A stretch of DNA of 64,000 nucleotides from Dryocola sp051297175 (GTDB taxonomy: Bacteria; Pseudomonadota; Gammaproteobacteria; Enterobacterales; Enterobacteriaceae), in the NCBI RefSeq assembly GCF_051297175.1, contig NZ_JBINNY010000001.1:3410001-3474000 (forward strand), read 5' to 3'. How positions within the stretch are numbered: the first letter of the stretch is position 1; each line of letters opens with the position of its first letter. This document shows, piece after piece, positions 60,012 to 64,000 of the stretch. The notes below the pieces were generated by a model, which did not search any database, had not been told where the DNA came from, and saw only the letters and a list, made by a program, of their open reading frames with translations. The translations under genes were made by a program, and so were the position numbers.

Positions 60012-61553
60012 ATGGCTACAGCCTTACTCCTTCAACGCCAGCGCGTGCGTCTGCTGCTGGCGCTGCTTTTTGGTGCCTGCGGAACGCTGGCCTTTTCGCC
60101 TTATGATTTCTGGCCTGCTGCTATTGTTTCTCTGGCGGGTCTTCAGGGGCTGACGCTTAATCGCCGCCCGATTCAAAGCGCGTGGATTGGCTTCTTCTGG
60201 GGGCTGGGCCTGTTTGGCAGCGGCATTAACTGGGTTTATGTCAGCATCGCGCAGTTTGGCGGCATGCCTGGCCCGGTTAACGTTTTCCTCGTGGTGCTGC
60301 TTGCCGCTTATCTTTCACTTTATACCGGTCTGTTCGGCGGCGTGCTGAGCAAGCTGTGGCCGAAAACGACCTGGTGGCGCGTGGCCATCGCCGCGCCGAT
60401 GTTATGGCAGCTCACCGAGTTCCTGCGCGGCTGGGTATTAACCGGCTTCCCGTGGCTGCAGTTCGGCTACAGCCAGATCGACGGCCCGCTTAAGGGCATC
60501 GCGCCGATCATGGGCGTGGAATCCGTCACCTTCCTGCTTATGATCGTAAGCGGCCTGATTGTTTTCGCGCTGCATGAACGCAGCTGGCGCCCGGCCGTTA
60601 TTGCAGCGGCTCTGCTGCTTGCACCGTGGCCGCTGCGCTCTATCCAGTGGTTCCAGCCGCTCAAAGAGCGTGCCGTTGATGTCGCCATGGTACAGGGGAA
60701 TATTCCTCAGTCCCTGAAATGGGACCAGGATCAGTTGCTGAATACGCTGAAGATTTACCTCGATAAAACCCAGCCGCAGATGGGCAAAGCGCAGCTGATT
60801 ATCTGGCCGGAATCCGCGATTCCCGATCTGGAAATCAATCAGCAGCAGTTCCTGACCATGATGGACGACCTGCTGCGTTCGAAGCACAGTTCGCTTATTA
60901 CCGGCATCGTGGATGCGCGCCTCAATAAGCAGAACCGCTACGATACCTACAACACCATCATCACGCTGGGTGAAGGCAATCAATACAGCTACGGCAGCAC
61001 CGACCGTTACAACAAAAACCATCTGGTGCCGTTCGGGGAGTTTGTGCCGCTGGAGTCGATTTTACGGCCTCTTGCGCCTTTCTTTGATTTGCCGATGTCG
61101 TCATTCAGCCGTGGCCCGTACCTTCAGCCGCAGCTGCTTGCCAACGGCATCAGGCTGACGCCCGCTATCTGCTATGAGATCATTCTTGGCGAGCAGGTGC
61201 GTGACAACTTCCGCCCGGATACCGATTTCCTGCTGACCATCTCCAACGACGCGTGGTTCGGTAAATCAATTGGCCCGTGGCAGCACTTCCAGATGGCACG
61301 CATGCGTTCGCTTGAGCTGGGCCGCCCGCTGCTGCGCAGCACCAACAATGGTGTCTCGGCGGTGATTAACGCCAGCGGCGACGTAGAGGCGATGATCCCG
61401 CAGTTCACCCGTGAAGTGTTGGAAGCAAAAGTCACCCCAACGACGGGCCTCACGCCATATGCCCGTTTCGGTAACTGGCCGCTGTGGATATTGACGCTGG
61501 TCTTCGGATTTAGCGCCGTATTGTTAAGCCTTCGCAGTCGTAAGAAGTTGTAA
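60012..61553 (+). CDS. lnt: Lnt, apolipoprotein N-acyltransferase
   Basis: Third enzyme of lipoprotein maturation, in the inner membrane. It is 513 aa (512 in E. coli), with about seven to eight helices in the N-terminal 200 residues and one near the C-terminus, around a nitrilase domain. Catalytic residues by E. coli numbering: Glu267 (IWPESAIPD), Lys335 (NKNHLVPFGE), Cys387 (AICYEIILGE). Essential in E. coli. It lies 7 bases after ybeX. Confidence 0.98.
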   Translation: MATALLLQRQRVRLLLALLFGACGTLAFSPYDFWPAAIVSLAGLQGLTLNRRPIQSAWIGFFWGLGLFGSGINWVYVSIAQFGGMPGPVNVFLVVLLAAYLSLYTGLFGGVLSKLWPKTTWWRVAIAAPMLWQLTEFLRGWVLTGFPWLQFGYSQIDGPLKGIAPIMGVESVTFLLMIVSGLIVFALHERSWRPAVIAAALLLAPWPLRSIQWFQPLKERAVDVAMVQGNIPQSLKWDQDQLLNTLKIYLDKTQPQMGKAQLIIWPESAIPDLEINQQQFLTMMDDLLRSKHSSLITGIVDARLNKQNRYDTYNTIITLGEGNQYSYGSTDRYNKNHLVPFGEFVPLESILRPLAPFFDLPMSSFSRGPYLQPQLLANGIRLTPAICYEIILGEQVRDNFRPDTDFLLTISNDAWFGKSIGPWQHFQMARMRSLELGRPLLRSTNNGVSAVINASGDVEAMIPQFTREVLEAKVTPTTGLTPYARFGNWPLWILTLVFGFSAVLLSLRSRKKL

Positions 61554-61562
61554 TCCTCTTTT

Positions 61563-61590
61563 AAAGGCCAGCAAATCTGCTGGCCTTTTC
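61563..61590 (+). terminator. lnt terminator
   Basis: AAGGCCAGCA-AATC-TGCTGGCCTT followed by TTC, 10 bases after the lnt stop. Confidence 0.85.
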
Positions 61591-61595
61591 ATTTC

Positions 61596-61611
61596 TGGCA
61601 CATCAATTGCT
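61596..61611 (+). promoter_or_regulatory. Sigma-54 type promoter upstream of gltI
   Basis: TGGCAC-ATCAA-TTGCT matches the -24/-12 consensus exactly, with 10 bases between the invariant GG and GC. It lies in the 354-base lnt-gltI spacer and would start RNA near 61622, giving a leader of about 285 bases. The glutamate/aspartate ABC operon is a plausible Ntr target. Confidence 0.7.
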
Positions 61612-61690
61612 TTGTTATCCCTATAAAAACGCGAAACGATACGGCGATAACAACGTGCAATTTAACGCTGCACCAATAAACGACATCGCG

Positions 61691-61708
61691 AGCACCAACC
61701 TGGTGCAA
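61691..61708. promoter_or_regulatory. NtrC-like dyad
   Basis: GCACC-AACCT-GGTGC (61692-61706) followed by AA matches the NtrC enhancer consensus TGCACC-N5-GGTGCA in all but the first base. It lies downstream of the sigma-54 promoter, an unusual place for an enhancer. Another half site (TGCACC) is at 61669. Confidence 0.45.
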
Positions 61709-61907
61709 CGGCAGATATTTGCCTTTAAACGGTGCGGCGCACTTCGCAAAAATAAACATCTGCATAGCAATTTCTTTACATTAAGCTAGGTTAAATGTTA
61801 ACAAAAGGCGAAGATTCACCCGTTTTTATCGCCAGACACAACAACAATACATAACACTCACATCGGGTATCGGTGCCGCCTCTGGCACTAAGATAAAGGA
61901 GTTGGAA

Positions 61908-62834
61908 ATGCAATTGAGAAAACTTGCCACAGCTTTGTTGGTTATGGGAATGAGCGCAGGCATTGCGCACGCTGAAGACGCAAAACCTGCCGCTCCGGCC
62001 GGTGGCGCACAGCAAAGCACGCTGGATAAAATCAAAGCTAACGGCGTGATTGTTGTCGGCCACCGTGAATCCTCCGTACCGTTCTCTTATTACGATAACC
62101 AGCAAAAAGTCGTCGGCTACTCCCAGGACTACTCCAACGCCATTGTTGAAGCCGTAAAGAAACAGCTCAATAAGCCGGATCTGCAGGTTAAGCTGATCCC
62201 AATCACTTCCCAAAACCGTATTCCGCTGCTGCAAAACGGCACCTTCGATTTTGAGTGCGGCTCAACGACCAACAACGTTGAGCGCCAGAAGCAGGCAGCC
62301 TTCTCCGACACCATCTTCGTGGTGGGGACGCGCCTGCTGGTGAAAAAAGGCGGCCCGATTAAAGACTTCGCCGACCTGAAAGGCAAAGCGGTGGTGGTCA
62401 CTTCCGGGACAACTTCCGAAGTGCTGCTGCACAAGCTCAACGAAGAGAAGAAAATGGACATGCGCATCATCAGCGCAAAAGACCACGGTGACTCCTTCCG
62501 TACGCTGGAAAGCGGCCGCGCGGTGGCCTTTATGATGGACGACGCCCTGCTGGCCGGTGAACGCGCTAAGGCGAAGAAACAGGACAACTGGGAAATTCTC
62601 GGCACTCCGCAATCCCGTGAAGCGTACGGCTGTATGCTGCGCAAAGACGATCCAGAGTTCAAAAAGCTGATGGATGACACCATTGCTAAAATTCAAACCT
62701 CGGGCGAAGCGGCCAAATGGTTTGATAAATGGTTCATGAACCCCATTCCACCGAAAAATATCAATATGAACTTCGCACTGTCTGACGACATGAAGGCGCT
62801 GTTCAAAGAGCCAAACGATAAAGCACTAAACTAA
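61908..62834 (+). CDS. gltI: GltI, glutamate/aspartate periplasmic binding protein
   Basis: Solute-binding protein of the GltIJKL ABC importer, 308 aa from ATG 61908 (302 in E. coli); the extra residues are in the mature N-terminus. Signal peptide MQLRKLATALLVMGMSAG ends at AHA, and EDAK begins the mature chain. Family segments VIVVGHRESSVPFSYYD, CGSTTNNVERQK and AKDHGDSFRTLESGRA are intact. AAAGGAG lies 7-8 bases upstream. Confidence 0.97.
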   Translation: MQLRKLATALLVMGMSAGIAHAEDAKPAAPAGGAQQSTLDKIKANGVIVVGHRESSVPFSYYDNQQKVVGYSQDYSNAIVEAVKKQLNKPDLQVKLIPITSQNRIPLLQNGTFDFECGSTTNNVERQKQAAFSDTIFVVGTRLLVKKGGPIKDFADLKGKAVVVTSGTTSEVLLHKLNEEKKMDMRIISAKDHGDSFRTLESGRAVAFMMDDALLAGERAKAKKQDNWEILGTPQSREAYGCMLRKDDPEFKKLMDDTIAKIQTSGEAAKWFDKWFMNPIPPKNINMNFALSDDMKALFKEPNDKALN

Positions 62835-62849
62835 TTAGAACCACAGGGG

Positions 62850-63018
62850 CCGGGTGACCCGCCCTCCCGATTGACGAACTGAAGCTCGGACAGACTATAC
62901 GCTGGATGGCCGTTCCCCATCCGGCGTGAAGGTGCCCACTAAAACGCAGGCAAAGACCTGAAACAGGGCACAGGCTTCTCATCAATCTTCGAGGGTAGCA
63001 GCTGCTACCCTCTTTTTT
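62850..63018 (+). ncRNA. sroC: SroC sRNA region between gltI and gltJ
   Basis: In E. coli the gltI-gltJ spacer is processed into SroC, an Hfq-bound sponge for GcvB. Here the spacer is 197 bases and ends in a strong terminator-like hairpin (GAGGGTAGCAGCTGCTACCC, then TC and TTTTTT) just before gltJ. Several internal hairpins precede it (e.g. GGATGGCCGTTCCCCATCC). The 5' end is estimated from the E. coli length. Confidence 0.7.
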
Positions 63019-63031
63019 CTCGGAGTAAGTT

Positions 63032-63772
63032 ATGTCTATAGACTGGAACTGGGGAATATTTTTACAGCCCGCCCCGTTCGGCAACACCACCTATCTGGGC
63101 TGGATCTGGAACGGCTTCCAGGTCACCGTCGCCCTCTCCATCTGCGCATGGATCATCGCTTTTTTCGTCGGTTCTCTGTTCGGCATTCTTCGCACCGTTC
63201 CTAACCGCTTCCTCTCCGGCCTTGGCACGCTCTACGTTGAACTCTTCCGCAACGTTCCGCTGATCGTGCAGTTTTTTACCTGGTACCTGGTCGTGCCGGA
63301 ACTGCTGCCCGAAAACCTCGGCATGTGGTTTAAGTCAGAGCTGGACCCGAACGTCCAGTTCTTCCTGTCGTCGATGATCTGCCTGGGGCTATTCACCGCT
63401 GCACGCGTCTGCGAGCAGGTGCGCGCCGCCATCCAGTCGCTGCCTCGCGGGCAGAAAAACGCTGCGCTTGCAATGGGCCTGACGCTGCCGCAGGCATACC
63501 GCTATGTGCTGCTACCAAACGCCTATCGTGTCATCGTGCCGCCGATGACCTCGGAAATGATGAACCTGGTGAAGAACTCGGCCATCGCCTCCACCATCGG
63601 ACTTGTCGATATGGCCGCGCAGGCGGGGAAACTGCTTGATTACTCGGCGCATGCCTATGAGTCCTTCACCGCCATCACCCTCGCCTATGTGCTGATTAAC
63701 GCCGTGATTATGCTGGTCATGCACCTGGTGGAACGCAAAGTACGCCTGCCTGGCAATATGGGAGGCAAATAA
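63032..63772 (+). CDS. gltJ: GltJ, glutamate/aspartate ABC permease
   Basis: Inner-membrane permease, 246 aa as in E. coli, with four to five helices. The HisM-type EAA loop appears as QSLPRGQKNAALAMGLTLPQAYRYVLLPNAYRV (split here only for reading). It starts after the SroC terminator, with CGGAG upstream, so readthrough is required. Confidence 0.97.
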   Translation: MSIDWNWGIFLQPAPFGNTTYLGWIWNGFQVTVALSICAWIIAFFVGSLFGILRTVPNRFLSGLGTLYVELFRNVPLIVQFFTWYLVVPELLPENLGMWFKSELDPNVQFFLSSMICLGLFTAARVCEQVRAAIQSLPRGQKNAALAMGLTLPQAYRYVLLPNAYRVIVPPMTSEMMNLVKNSAIASTIGLVDMAAQAGKLLDYSAHAYESFTAITLAYVLINAVIMLVMHLVERKVRLPGNMGGK

Positions 63773-64000
63773 ATGTACGATTTTGACTGGACCTCGATTC
63801 TACCCGCAATGCCGTACCTGATGCAGGGGCTGATTATTACCCTGAAAATCACGGTAACGGCGGTTATCTTCGGCATCGTATGGGGCACGCTGCTTGCCGT
63901 GATGCGCCTTTCGCCGATCAAGCCGGTGGCCTGGTTTGCCAGCGCTTACGTGAACGTGTTCCGCTCCGTGCCGCTGGTGATGGTGCTGCTGTGGTTCTAC
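63773..64000 (+). CDS. gltK: GltK, glutamate/aspartate ABC permease (3' end beyond window)
   Basis: The first 76 codons are present (MYDFDWTSILPAMPYLMQGL...VPLVMVLLWFY). They give a first hydrophobic helix at about 22-42, as in E. coli GltK. It begins directly after the gltJ TAA with no gap, so translation is probably coupled. gltL would follow outside the window. Confidence 0.95.
   Translation, partial: MYDFDWTSILPAMPYLMQGLIITLKITVTAVIFGIVWGTLLAVMRLSPIKPVAWFASAYVNVFRSVPLVMVLLWFY

Overview
The window is core chromosome of a gamma-proteobacterium of the family Enterobacteriaceae. Almost every gene can be matched to its E. coli K-12 counterpart, usually with the same length, start and neighbours. 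Gene content and order resemble the E. coli tolB-to-gltK segment, but several genes found there in E. coli are absent. I cannot name the genus from the sequence; an Enterobacter/Kosakonia/Cedecea-like relative is plausible.

Layout. (1) 1-7391, minus strand: the Tol system (tolB truncated by the window edge, tolA, tolR, tolQ, ybgC) and the cytochrome bd-I operon (cydA, cydB, cydX, ybgE). (2) 7392-9648: an accessory stretch with a secreted PI-PLC-like protein carrying a ricin-type lectin domain. (3) 9713-19518, minus strand: the TCA supra-operon sdhCDAB-sucABCD, with a conserved 3' end where the sRNA SdhX is expected. gltA is divergent from it, with a shared CRP-type control region. (4) 21569-27119, minus strand: nei, pxpC, pxpB, ybgI, phrB and a two-domain ybgA, all co-directional; pxpA and dtpD are missing. 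Upstream lie one or two tiny unannotated ORFs and a terminator. (5) 27672-35990: ybfA, then kdpFABC-kdpDE for high-affinity K+ uptake. (6) 36044-41515: pgm, seqA, ybfF, ybfE, fldA, uof-fur, chiQ. (7) 41563-51578: chiP, glnS, nagE and nagBACD, the chitosugar and amino-sugar locus, with NagC, CRP and ChiX sites visible. (8) 51860-54482: asnB and a seven-tRNA operon (Met-Leu-Gln-Gln-Met-Gln-Gln). (9) 54547-61553: ubiF, miaB, and ybeZ-ybeY-ybeX-lnt. (10) 61596-64000: gltI-(SroC)-gltJ-gltK (cut by the window end), preceded by an exact sigma-54 type promoter.

Functionally the segment joins envelope integrity (Tol-Pal, Lnt, YbeX), aerobic and microaerobic energy metabolism (cyd, sdh, suc, gltA, fldA), potassium and iron homeostasis (kdp, fur), and nitrogen and amino-sugar use (nag, chiPQ, glt, asnB, glnS and glutamine tRNAs).

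No large undescribed system such as a defence island, prophage or CRISPR array is visible. The least explained items are the PI-PLC/lectin gene, the small ORFs upstream of ybgA, the loss of pxpA from an otherwise intact pxp/nei block, an NtrC-like dyad placed downstream of the gltI sigma-54 promoter, and a substitution in a normally conserved MiaB motif. Comparisons with E. coli are from memory of those proteins, not from a search.
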